7,144 nt of DNA from Mariaggregatimicrobium sp964498785 (GCA_964498785.1 CAZCJL010000207.1:1-7144); one strand, 5' to 3'. Counted from the first letter of the stretch, positions 1 through 7,120 are shown. Program-made: numbers and translations. Notes: generated from the sequence alone by a model not told the origin.

Positions 1-46
1 ATTTAAAGAGAATCCGAAAGCTTTGATGCACACCATCAATTATTGA
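1..46 (+). CDS. Possible 3' end of a gene that starts outside the window
   Basis: Reading from base 2, the frame is open for 14 codons (FKENPKALMHTINY) and ends at TGA 44-46. The peptide has a normal amino-acid mix, and the sequence after the stop turns sharply AT-rich with stops in all frames, which fits the end of a coding region. The stretch is too short to name a family or to exclude chance. No convincing terminator follows; the only nearby hairpin is an all-A/T stem at 78-95. Confidence 0.2.
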   Translation, partial: FKENPKALMHTINY

Positions 47-119
47 ATGGATACTTTTAATTTTTAATAAGTAACTTAAATAACAGCCCTTATTTGTTTC
101 AAAATGAGCTATTTTACCC

Positions 120-148
120 TTGACTTTATTTCAATTTTTTATTATATT
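120..148 (+). promoter_or_regulatory. Sigma70-type promoter upstream of the leader RNA and NTPase gene
   Basis: A -35 box TTGACT (120-125) and a -10 box TATATT (143-148) are separated by exactly 17 bp of A/T-rich sequence. Each hexamer differs from consensus at one position. Transcription would start near 155. The start codon of the next gene is at 330, so the transcript would carry a leader of about 175 nt with an intrinsic terminator inside it. The second promoter of the window (874-902) has the same -10 hexamer and the same spacing, which strengthens both calls. Confidence 0.6.
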
Positions 149-154
149 ATCACC

Positions 155-308
155 ACAATTAATACGGAAAAATCCCCAACCACATTTGTGCTCACACGTT
201 TTTTTGAAAATTTGAGGTCATAATTTTTTTAAAACGAAAATGTGAGTTATAAAGCTATTTAAGATTAGAGCGAAAAAGCCTCGGTCTTTAAAAAGATCGA
301 GGTTTTTT
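155..308 (+). ncRNA. Predicted structured leader or small RNA ending in an intrinsic terminator
   Basis: This non-coding stretch lies between a strong promoter and an intrinsic terminator and would yield a transcript of about 150 nt. A composite hairpin is visible. CTCACA (191-196) pairs with TGTGAG (241-246), and CGTTTT (197-202) pairs with AAAACG (231-236) across a 4-nt AAAA bulge. Inside these, AAAATT (207-212) pairs with AATTTT (222-227). The CACA/TGTG words at 181-184, 187-190, 193-196 and 241-244 allow alternative pairings, for example CACATTTGTG (181-190) or TGTGCTCACA (187-196) in place of the large hairpin. It could be an attenuator or riboswitch-like leader of the NTPase gene, or a stand-alone small RNA. 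I do not recognise a known RNA family, and no ligand can be inferred. Confidence 0.4.
279..308 (+). terminator. Intrinsic terminator 21 bp before the NTPase start codon
   Basis: The arms CCTCGGTCTT (279-288) and AAGATCGAGG (293-302) form a continuous 10-bp stem with one G-U pair and a TAAA loop, followed by six T (303-308). Five A (273-277) precede the stem, so on the opposite strand it could also act as a weaker terminator. It lies inside the transcript predicted from the promoter at 120-148 and upstream of the gene at 330. That suggests either the end of a short RNA or conditional termination. Confidence 0.8.
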
Positions 309-329
309 GTATATTTTGGAAAGCTCCCC

Positions 330-866
330 ATGAGCCGGAAAATTACGAATATTTTTATTACCGGAAAGATTCACATCGGTAAATCAACGGTGTTAGAAAA
401 AGTGATTTGCCATTACCACTTTCGCGAATTAGAAATTGGAGGATTTCGTATCCGGGCGCTCATAGAAAATGGTATTCATACCGGATATGTGTTCGATGTG
501 ATTAACGGCGAATCAAGAGAGTTTGCGCATGTCGATCGACAGACCAATCAAAAATTTGATCGTTATTATGTAAATCCGTCGGTCTTTGAGAAATGGGGGG
601 CGCTGGCGCTACAATATGCGCTCAATAAGGCTGATGTTATCATATTAGACGAAATCGGAATTATTGAAAAAAACTGTCATAATTTTAAACAGCTTGTTTT
701 TCAATGCCTGGACTCTGATAAAATTGTTCTGGGAATCTATCAGCAGCGTGCAAAATGGTTTTCAGAATCGCTTGCTGAACGAAATGACACTATTGTGGTT
801 GAGGTATCGCTTAAGAACAGAAATTATATTCATGAAAAAATTATTGATCAATTGAAATTAAATTAA
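330..866 (+). CDS. THEP1-like P-loop NTPase
   Basis: A 178-residue cytoplasmic protein with the layout of the THEP1 nucleoside-triphosphatase family. The family hydrolyses NTPs in vitro, but its cellular role is poorly defined. A Walker A motif GKIHIGKST lies at residues 12-20, and a Walker B with the family-typical DEIG (D107, E108, I109, G110) sits in VIILDEIG (103-110), followed by E113. GGF at 37-39 and TGYVFDV at 51-57 match the conserved GGF...GF strand region of THEP1 proteins, and the length is normal. The P-loop is of the IGKST variant rather than the usual GVGKTT. The ATG start at 330 is preceded by GGAAAG (318-323) with a 6-nt spacer. The intrinsic terminator just upstream implies regulated or read-through expression. 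The next gene has its own promoter 8 bp after the stop, so an operon is not required. The family call is firm; the substrate and role are unknown. Confidence 0.87.
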   Translation: MSRKITNIFITGKIHIGKSTVLEKVICHYHFRELEIGGFRIRALIENGIHTGYVFDVINGESREFAHVDRQTNQKFDRYYVNPSVFEKWGALALQYALNKADVIILDEIGIIEKNCHNFKQLVFQCLDSDKIVLGIYQQRAKWFSESLAERNDTIVVEVSLKNRNYIHEKIIDQLKLN

Positions 867-873
867 AAATATC

Positions 874-902
874 TTGACAAATTGAACAGAAATACTTATA
901 TT
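874..902 (+). promoter_or_regulatory. Near-consensus sigma70-type promoter of the receiver-PAS gene
   Basis: A perfect -35 TTGACA (874-879) is followed after 17 bp by the -10 TATATT (897-902). It begins 8 bp after the stop codon of the NTPase gene. Transcription would start near 909, giving a leader of about 195 nt before the ATG at 1103. This gives the second gene expression independent of the first. Confidence 0.65.
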
Positions 903-1023
903 GAGATACATTTTCGTAATATTGTGCATGAAATCGTTGCAATTAACTATCATTAAGTTGAGTTCAATCTCTATTTGGTATTTATTTTCAATTTGTTTAA
1001 GAGGCCTGGCTACAAAATTAAGT

Positions 1024-1078
1024 AACTGGAGATTTGCTTCTTAGGACTGCTTACTTTGATGTCATCCAGTTTTTTTTT
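1024..1078 (+). promoter_or_regulatory. Leader hairpin with U-tract, possible attenuator
   Basis: AACTGGA (1024-1030) and TCCAGTT (1065-1071) are perfect 7-bp inverted arms separated by 34 nt. A run of nine T (1070-1078) overlaps and follows the right arm. The whole lies within the leader predicted from the promoter at 874-902, and the T run ends 24 bp before the ATG at 1103. The shape resembles an intrinsic terminator or attenuator, but the loop is long and the stem short, so termination would be weak. The T run may simply be an A/T-rich spacer. Confidence 0.28.
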
Positions 1079-1090
1079 ATCTCATCAAAC

Positions 1091-1095
1091 AGGGA
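1091..1095 (+). promoter_or_regulatory. Ribosome binding site that fixes the start at 1103
   Basis: AGGGA (1091-1095) lies 7 nt before ATG 1103-1105. A longer frame opens at TTG 1034, but its nearest purine motif GGAG (1028-1031) is only 2 nt away from that codon. The extra 23 residues would be encoded largely by the T-run region and precede the first strand of the receiver fold, so the downstream ATG is preferred. Confidence 0.6.
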
Positions 1096-1102
1096 CATCA
1101 TC

Positions 1103-2317
1103 ATGATAAGCAATAAGTTGAGTATTTTAGCTATTGGTTATAACTATCTTGAAATAAATGAGATCCAGGATCAGTTAACCGCATCGTTATCAAAATTTCA
1201 CTTCGATTTTGCAATTTCCGTTCGAGACAGCTTTTACCGGCTGAACATTAAAAATTATGAAATTATATTGCTTGATGTAGCATCTACAAACATTAATGCG
1301 CTATTTGCATTGCAGGAAATGTATCAAAAAAACGACGCGATCCCTACCATCGTGACAGCCGAAGCGGATCGTATTTCTGATCTGAGTGCTTTATTAGGGG
1401 CTGGTTCTCACTTCTTTGTGCCAAAGGATGCGTTTTTCGCAGAAGGAATTGGGAGATGCGTGCAAGCAATTATTCGTCGGCAACGGAAAGAGGCCAAAGA
1501 ATCCTTGCAACAGAATTTCGAGACTCCGCCATTGGTGAAAGAACTTATTAATGCAATGCATGACATGGTGGCTATTGTTGGCCTTGATTGTCGACTAAAA
1601 TTAGTAAATCAAAAATTTCTTGAGAAATATAATTGTACGGCAGAAGATGTTGTTGGTAAATTCTGCTATCAAATATTTTATTATCTGGATAAACCGTGTC
1701 CTGAAAATTCGATAAGCTGCCCGATTCAGAAAATTAAGCGATTGCAAAAGTCATGCGAACTAGTTCATACCAAGCATGAGCCGGAGAAAAATCTAATTTA
1801 TCAGGCGCATATTTCTGCATTTCCCCTGGAAAATAAATCCGGCAAACTTGAGAATGTGTTAATTGCAATTAAAGAAGAAAGGATTCCGGTCGCCACGCAA
1901 TTCGATAAAACATTGCTTGAAGAGCTAATAAATGGTTTAACAGAAGGGTTGATCTTTTGCGATATCAATAACCGTATCGTGTTAATGAATAAAGCTGCTG
2001 AAAAATTTCTGTGCGTTAATCATAAGCACTTGACAAATAAATCCGTATTCGAGTTACCGTTGAATAAAGGCATTGCATGGTTGGGCGGAATTTTAAATAG
2101 GAATGGATCCGAAAACATGTTAAGCCGATCCGAAAAATTCATGATTCAGGATAAATGGCTCAATTTGCGTTTTGTGCCTCTACATGACCAGAATAGTAAA
2201 TACCTCGGCGGTTTCCTGTATCTCTCCGAAAAAATACTGGAATCCAGGTATAGTTTCGACCCGGATTTGATCACCGTTTCCCGAATGTTTTCTTCTAAAA
2301 TCGTTGCTGAAGGTTAG
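1103..2317 (+). CDS. Atypical receiver-PAS-PAS signalling protein without output domain
   Basis: A 404-residue soluble protein. Residues 6-128 look like a response-regulator receiver. The phospho-acceptor aspartate is retained in IILLD (D58), as are the switch threonine in IVTA (T85) and the lysine in VPK (K108). The usual acidic pair at the end of the first strand is replaced by G12-Y13-N14, so Mg2+-dependent phosphorylation is doubtful. Residues 145-262 form a PAS domain with the spaced cysteines C188, C199 and C206 in a CY...PCP...CP pattern that I know from other bacterial PAS proteins. Residues 270-376 form a second PAS. The protein ends about 28 residues later, with no HisKA, ATPase, GGDEF or DNA-binding domain. 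It probably acts through protein contacts, sensing a small ligand or redox state and perhaps partnering with the hybrid kinase encoded convergently downstream. That partnership is inference from proximity only. No membrane segment or signal peptide is seen. Confidence 0.85.
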   Translation: MISNKLSILAIGYNYLEINEIQDQLTASLSKFHFDFAISVRDSFYRLNIKNYEIILLDVASTNINALFALQEMYQKNDAIPTIVTAEADRISDLSALLGAGSHFFVPKDAFFAEGIGRCVQAIIRRQRKEAKESLQQNFETPPLVKELINAMHDMVAIVGLDCRLKLVNQKFLEKYNCTAEDVVGKFCYQIFYYLDKPCPENSISCPIQKIKRLQKSCELVHTKHEPEKNLIYQAHISAFPLENKSGKLENVLIAIKEERIPVATQFDKTLLEELINGLTEGLIFCDINNRIVLMNKAAEKFLCVNHKHLTNKSVFELPLNKGIAWLGGILNRNGSENMLSRSEKFMIQDKWLNLRFVPLHDQNSKYLGGFLYLSEKILESRYSFDPDLITVSRMFSSKIVAEG

Positions 2318-2378
2318 CAAGTACAAAACAGAACACTCCCGTTTGTCGCATAAATAAGAAGAAATTAACTAGCCCGAC

Positions 2379-2592
2379 TTATAGATTAGTGCGCATGTCA
2401 TTACGATATGCGATAGCAGTCTGTTTCGGGACAATATCTCCTGCACCTTCAGTAAGCAGATATATTGTGCTCTTTTGATCCATCGCAAGATATTTCCAAA
2501 CAACCCGATGATGCAGACTAAATCCGGGAAAATATAAAAGCCAGCAATTGGGCGAGCGTAATTCCAATAAACATCATATACCAAAAGATCAT
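2379..2592 (-). pseudogene. Possible remnant of a membrane-protein reading frame in the convergent gap
   Basis: The gap 2318-2603 between the two convergent signalling genes has no intact gene and no clear terminator for either strand. On the minus strand, ATG 2592 opens a 24-codon frame (stop at 2518-2520). Its product MIFWYMMFIGITLAQLLAF and onward reads like a transmembrane helix. A second minus-strand frame, ending at 2379, continues with protein-like sequence including VVWKYLAMDQKSTIYLL and GAGDIVPKQTAIAYRNDM. Joining the two needs a frameshift near 2525-2545. No ribosome binding site precedes 2592. This could be a decayed gene tail, a tiny membrane peptide just 11 nt after the kinase stop, or chance. 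I do not recognise a family. Confidence 0.2.
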
Positions 2593-2603
2593 AAAATACA
2601 AAA

Positions 2604-5600
2604 TCAGCTTGTAAACACATTGCGTACGCAGTTGGCCAGAAATTCCATCCCGATTGGTTTTCCAATTACTTGATGAATTCCATATTGTTTTATTACATCA
2701 TTTGTGACATTTTCACCATAACCAGTCATGAGAACAATGGGTAAATCCGGCTGTATTTTATGTAATTGAATTGACAAATCCAGACCTGTCATCTCTGGCA
2801 TTGTTAAATCCGAAATCACCAGATCGTACTTGTCCGCTCGCTGACGAACGGTTTTCAATGCCTCAATACTGCTTGTGTGAACAGACACATTATAGCCAAG
2901 TTTTACCAGCATTCGTTTCATTACTTTGGCAACTGCTTCTTCATCATCAACGACTAAAATGGTTTCCTGCCCCCCCAGGATTACTGATGTTTTCATTTTA
3001 TAATTTTCGACTCCGGCTTTTATGGTTGGAAGATATACGTGAAATGTAGACCCTTCACCTAATTTACTATGAACGATAATTTCCCCTTGATGGCTTCGGA
3101 CAATCCCATGGACAACGGAAAGCCCCATCCCGGTTCCTTTATCCACCGCTTTCGTTGTAAAAAATGGTTCAAAAATATGCTCGATAGTGGCGGTTTCCAT
3201 TCCGATTCCAGTATCGCTGACTGTTAGCCGAACGTATTCCCCTTGTTTCAGGTTGAGGTGAATTTTTTCGGCGGTAGCGTCTATCTCCACCTGTTTTAAT
3301 TCGATCGTGAGCGTTCCGCCTTTTTCTTCCAATGATTGATATGCATTGGTACATAAATTAACGATAACCTGATGTATTTGTGACGGGTCGGCTAAAACTT
3401 CATCGCACGAAACATCAATTCGCTGCCGAATTTCGATTGTGGTCGGGATGGACGGTCGCAACAGTTTAATTGCTTCCTTCACAACTAAGTGGATCTTCAG
3501 CGGTTTTCGTTCTTGCTCAATTTGGCGGCTGAATGTTAAAATTTGTTTAACAAGTTCCTTGGCACGTTGCGCACCCTTTAGTACGCTTTTCAAATCATCG
3601 ACTAATGGATCGTCTGGCGCCATGCTCATGATAGCAATATCCGTATATCCCATGATGGGTGTTAAAATATTGTTGAAATCATGGGCAATACCCCCTGCCA
3701 GTGTACCGATAGTTTCCATCTTCTGTGAACGGCGAAGTTTTGTTTCTAATATGGCCTTTTCTTTCTCCGCATGTTTGCGATCGGTAATGTCGGACACTAC
3801 TCCCACCGTACCGATAAAAGTATGGTTTTCGTCATAAAGAGGTGCAGATGACAGCAGAATATCTACCAGAGTGTGATCTTTTCTCAACGCCTTAATTTCG
3901 ATATTTTTCTGTTGTTTTCGAATTGTTTCAAAATAAAAATCGTGCATATCATCAGGAACAGTGGGATTAAATTTGCCAATAACTTCGTGTTCTTTCCAGC
4001 CAAAAATTTCTTCACTTGCTCTATTCCATTCGGTTATTTTTCCCCCGGCATCAACGACGATAATCCCGGATGTCGAAGAATCAAATATACGCTGAAGCTT
4101 TTCATTCACACTGCGTATTTGCTCCTCTGCCTGTTTGCGTTCAGCATAATTCGCGATGTGGCTGGCAAGGCTTTCCAGGAGAACCCGTTCTTCTTTAAGA
4201 AAAGGCCCTTCATCCTTAATCGGTATTTCCTTTAAATAACACACTTCAATCATACCAGTCTTGCTACCGCGTACATGAATATCTACTGTTTGCACCCATT
4301 TTGTTTTTTGAAAATTTTGAGTTTGAAAATGCTTTTCATTCAATATAATTCTTGCACAGGTCAATTCAGGGTGTTGCCAGGCTGCCGGAATAGCATCCAC
4401 TGTTTTTTGCAGGAAATCGTCCAGCGGTTGGTTGAGTTCTGTGCTAAGTTGAGAAACCTGATACAGCTGTTTCATCTCTTTAAATCTCTCACGAAGATTT
4501 TGTAGCAATGTTTCGATGTCCTTTTTAGCCCAATTACTTTGTAATTTATTAGCGATAATTTCACCGATCGTCCGCAGGAGTGTGATATCTTCCATCGTCC
4601 ATGATTTTTCATTTTTTACAGAATCAAAGCCTATAAATCCCAATAACTTTTGACTATAAAACACAGGGACGACAAGCACTGATTGGATATCCTGTGCCTG
4701 GAGTATCTTTTGCTCGGAATCTGCTTCGGCTGGCATGTTCGCAACGCTGGGAACATGTATATTTTTGAACAGAGTTAGCTTTTCCATCCACCATGGAAGC
4801 GCTGTTGCTGGTACAGCTTTAAGATTTTCAATTTGTGGCTCAATACCTTTTGCACACCATTCGTGGGTGTTGGTCAGCGTTTTGCTATCTTTTGAGATTA
4901 AAAAGAGGTAACTACGATCGACATTAGTAAATTGCCCGACCAATCGTAGTGTTCGATTAATCTCGTCGTCAATTGCATCAGTTGCAGCGCCGATAAACCT
5001 TGTTGAAACATCTGCAATGAGTTTTTCCAGTTCAATTCGATATCGCAGATTTTCCTCAGCGATTTTTCGTTTGGTAATGTCTCTTGAAATACAAAGAATG
5101 CCTTGGGGAACAGGGTACACAGACACCTCGTACCACCCTTTCCGTCCATCTTCAAAAGTGTACTCGTTCACAACAATGTCTGTCTCACGACTTTCCATTA
5201 CACGTTGGAAGATGTTAAAAAATTCTGTTTTCTCTACTCCGGGGAACAATTCAGTAATTTTGCCACCCAGCAATTTTTCCTTTGGCATCCGAACGAATCG
5301 GGTCGCCGCGTCATTCACAATCACATGGCGCCATTCTGAATCCAGTACGTAAACACTATCAGAGATGGCTTCCAATAGCTGGCTGTAGTTGTTCTTACTC
5401 TCAAACAGGATATTCTCCACTTTTTTATGTTCAGTAATATCCACTGAGACTCCCAACATACAATTTGGATTATCATTTAAACTGATTGGCAATTTTGTTG
5501 TTTGGAACCATTTTATCGTCCCGTCGGGAAATGTAAAAGGTTCTTCCGGGACAAATTTGGTTTGATTATTTTTAATGACTTCCTGATTGTCATGAATGAA

Positions 5601-6686
5601 AGCCAGTGCGTCTTCTTTTGCCAGGCTTAGTTTATCAGCAAAATCCAAATCCGTTTTGCCAATCATTTCTTCGCGAGTGGTACCATACAAGTCTGCGATG
5701 AATTTATTCACAAATATATATTTCCCATGAAAGTCTTTCACATATATACAAACGGGCGTTGCATCGACGATGCTTCTCAATAATAGCTCGCTCTTTTTAA
5801 GGGCATCCTCAATTCGCTTACGATCGGTAATATCAATAATATTGCCAATAACTTTTACAACCTGTCCATTCTTCCGTACAGCTTTCGCCGCAGTACGAAT
5901 CCATTTCGTTTGACCCTGTACTGTTATCAAAGGGAATTCAATATCGTACGATTCCCCCTCTTTGGCGCATTTTTCAAACACCTCCAAAATGACAGGTTGA
6001 TCTTCAGGACGATAGCATTCCACACTGCGATCGATGTGTGTGCTCGAACCACGTTCTATTTCGTCAGGATTATATCCATGAATACGGTACGTTTCATCAG
6101 TCCAGAACATGGTCTGTTTTTGCACATCCCATTCCCATCCTCCAACTTTTGTCAATCGTTGTGTTGAAGCCAGCAATGCCTCGCTGCGGCGTAAATATTC
6201 CTTTGTTTTTTCGAACCTGGTAAGTTCTTTTTGTATCAACACATAGTGTGTTATTTTCGCGTTTTCATCCTTTACAACGTATGCACTGAGGATGATGGTT
6301 CGTCTAACTCCTTTTTTTGAGATAATAACAAGTTCTTCGTTAACAAGATCATCAATCGTATCCAACTGTGCCAGAATATCCTGCAGTTTTGCGAGTGATT
6401 CGTCGGTGTATATCTTTTTTATAGATTGACCAACAAGTGTTGGTTTATTGTATTCCAGAATACGAAGCGCAGCCCGGTTTACATCCAGTATTTCATAGTG
6501 AGGTGAGATTAGTAAACAATATTCAGGATTGAATTCAAAAAACAGCCGAAATAAATCGGTCTCGAAATGCGATACATTTGCTGACTGGCCGTTGCTTGCT
6601 TGCGACTTTTCCAACGTGGCAACCTGCTGACGTAATTCGTTTAGTTCAGCTATAAGTTGTTTCTTGGTTTTGCCTTCATCTTTCAT
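2604..6686 (-). CDS. Multi-PAS/GAF hybrid sensor histidine kinase with C-terminal receiver
   Basis: A 1360-residue cytoplasmic hybrid kinase with no signal peptide or membrane helix. Its order is: a short coiled coil (1-30), PAS (42-158), PAS_3-like (167-290), PAS (297-422), PAS (431-542), GAF (553-715), a GAF-like domain of the type common in such kinases (722-848), PAS (855-970), HisKA (981-1055), HATPase (about 1092-1220) and receiver (1241-1358). The phosphorylated histidine is H1002 in AHDFNN. The ATPase shows the N box (N1110, N1114), the G1 box DTGIGM (from D1158), the F box FEPFFTTK and the G2 box GTGMGLS. The receiver keeps D1247/D1248, phospho-acceptor D1293 in SDLTMPEMTG, T1321 and K1343, so both halves look active. 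It should autophosphorylate on H1002 and relay to D1293. No HPt or output domain is present, so partners lie elsewhere. The ATG at 6686 has GGAGAGG (6691-6697, minus strand) 4 nt upstream. The signals sensed are unknown. It runs convergent to the receiver-PAS gene. Confidence 0.96.
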   Translation of the reverse strand: MKDEGKTKKQLIAELNELRQQVATLEKSQASNGQSANVSHFETDLFRLFFEFNPEYCLLISPHYEILDVNRAALRILEYNKPTLVGQSIKKIYTDESLAKLQDILAQLDTIDDLVNEELVIISKKGVRRTIILSAYVVKDENAKITHYVLIQKELTRFEKTKEYLRRSEALLASTQRLTKVGGWEWDVQKQTMFWTDETYRIHGYNPDEIERGSSTHIDRSVECYRPEDQPVILEVFEKCAKEGESYDIEFPLITVQGQTKWIRTAAKAVRKNGQVVKVIGNIIDITDRKRIEDALKKSELLLRSIVDATPVCIYVKDFHGKYIFVNKFIADLYGTTREEMIGKTDLDFADKLSLAKEDALAFIHDNQEVIKNNQTKFVPEEPFTFPDGTIKWFQTTKLPISLNDNPNCMLGVSVDITEHKKVENILFESKNNYSQLLEAISDSVYVLDSEWRHVIVNDAATRFVRMPKEKLLGGKITELFPGVEKTEFFNIFQRVMESRETDIVVNEYTFEDGRKGWYEVSVYPVPQGILCISRDITKRKIAEENLRYRIELEKLIADVSTRFIGAATDAIDDEINRTLRLVGQFTNVDRSYLFLISKDSKTLTNTHEWCAKGIEPQIENLKAVPATALPWWMEKLTLFKNIHVPSVANMPAEADSEQKILQAQDIQSVLVVPVFYSQKLLGFIGFDSVKNEKSWTMEDITLLRTIGEIIANKLQSNWAKKDIETLLQNLRERFKEMKQLYQVSQLSTELNQPLDDFLQKTVDAIPAAWQHPELTCARIILNEKHFQTQNFQKTKWVQTVDIHVRGSKTGMIEVCYLKEIPIKDEGPFLKEERVLLESLASHIANYAERKQAEEQIRSVNEKLQRIFDSSTSGIIVVDAGGKITEWNRASEEIFGWKEHEVIGKFNPTVPDDMHDFYFETIRKQQKNIEIKALRKDHTLVDILLSSAPLYDENHTFIGTVGVVSDITDRKHAEKEKAILETKLRRSQKMETIGTLAGGIAHDFNNILTPIMGYTDIAIMSMAPDDPLVDDLKSVLKGAQRAKELVKQILTFSRQIEQERKPLKIHLVVKEAIKLLRPSIPTTIEIRQRIDVSCDEVLADPSQIHQVIVNLCTNAYQSLEEKGGTLTIELKQVEIDATAEKIHLNLKQGEYVRLTVSDTGIGMETATIEHIFEPFFTTKAVDKGTGMGLSVVHGIVRSHQGEIIVHSKLGEGSTFHVYLPTIKAGVENYKMKTSVILGGQETILVVDDEEAVAKVMKRMLVKLGYNVSVHTSSIEALKTVRQRADKYDLVISDLTMPEMTGLDLSIQLHKIQPDLPIVLMTGYGENVTNDVIKQYGIHQVIGKPIGMEFLANCVRNVFTS

Positions 6687-6884
6687 AAAGCCTCTCCACA
6701 GTTACAAATATTGATCGAACCTGGCAAAAATTTAATTTTTACACGCGTACAGAAATATACCCAGGGAATTTGCTAAACGCTAAGTCTGCGTGAATAGAGT
6801 GGTTAATGTCATATAAAAATTGACGAACAATTTACTATTTTGTATTTCTAAAAGCTATTCCGGATTTAATCGGCATGAGTGAAG

Positions 6885-6930
6885 ATAGTGTTAGATTCCA
6901 GAAGTTTCGCGCTTGATTGGAATAGTGTTA
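6885..6930. repeat. 9-bp direct repeats framing an inverted repeat
   Basis: ATAGTGTTA occurs at 6885-6893 and again at 6922-6930, 37 bp apart. Between and partly overlapping the two copies are the inverted arms ATTCCA (6895-6900) and TGGAAT (6918-6923). The block lies about 200 bp upstream of the kinase start, inside the leader predicted from the promoter at 7003-7031. It could be a pair of operator half-sites, or the scar of a small insertion whose target was duplicated. Chance cannot be excluded for repeats this short in A/T-rich DNA. Confidence 0.35.
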
Positions 6931-7002
6931 TGACTAAAATTGATTTCGCTGCCTCTTTTTTCGAAAATCTGGCGATAATAGTTTTTGAATGCTATCAAGT
7001 TA

Positions 7003-7031
7003 ATTATATCAAAATTTGACTAAAAAAGCAA
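7003..7031 (-). promoter_or_regulatory. Candidate promoter for the hybrid kinase
   Basis: On the minus strand a perfect -10 TATAAT (plus-strand ATTATA, 7003-7008) lies 17 bp downstream of TTGCTT (plus-strand AAGCAA, 7026-7031), which matches consensus only in TTG. Transcription would start near 6996, leaving a leader of about 310 nt. A nearer alternative has -10 TATATT (plus-strand AATATA, 6754-6759) but only a poor -35 (TTAGCG at 18-bp spacing). Neither is decisive. Confidence 0.3.
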
Positions 7032-7120
7032 TAATTTAATTGAAAAAAAGTATCTTCTCAATATTTTATGGTAGATATGGGCGATTGCCGCTATGTCGTA
7101 TTTAAACAGATTCCGTAGGT

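Noticed and set aside
78..95. AAATAA/TTATTT hairpin as terminator of the gene ending near 46
   Set aside because: All six pairs are A-T and no proper T-run follows, so it would be too unstable.
1034..1102. Extended N-terminus of the receiver-PAS protein from a TTG codon at 1034
   Set aside because: The Shine-Dalgarno-like GGAG is only 2 nt from the TTG, the added residues are encoded across a T-run, and a well-spaced AGGGA precedes the ATG at 1103 right at the domain boundary.
2369..2665. 98-codon minus-strand frame overlapping the 3' end of the kinase gene
   Set aside because: It starts inside the kinase coding sequence in another frame, has no ribosome binding site, and its product has no recognisable domain. 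The gap portion is described instead as possible debris.
2994..2996. Internal ATG (residue 1231) as a separate start producing a free receiver from the kinase gene
   Set aside because: The only GGAG-like motif is about 14 nt upstream, too far for a good ribosome binding site, and hybrid kinases with this linker are ordinary.
3439..4505. Plus-strand open frames opposite the kinase gene (3439-3837, 3873-4235, 4275-4505)
   Set aside because: They are antisense shadows of a very well supported histidine kinase, with no domain and no start signals.
6820..6848. Plus-strand TTGACG-N17-TATTTC promoter-like sequence
   Set aside because: The -10 matches poorly and no gene follows on the plus strand within the window.
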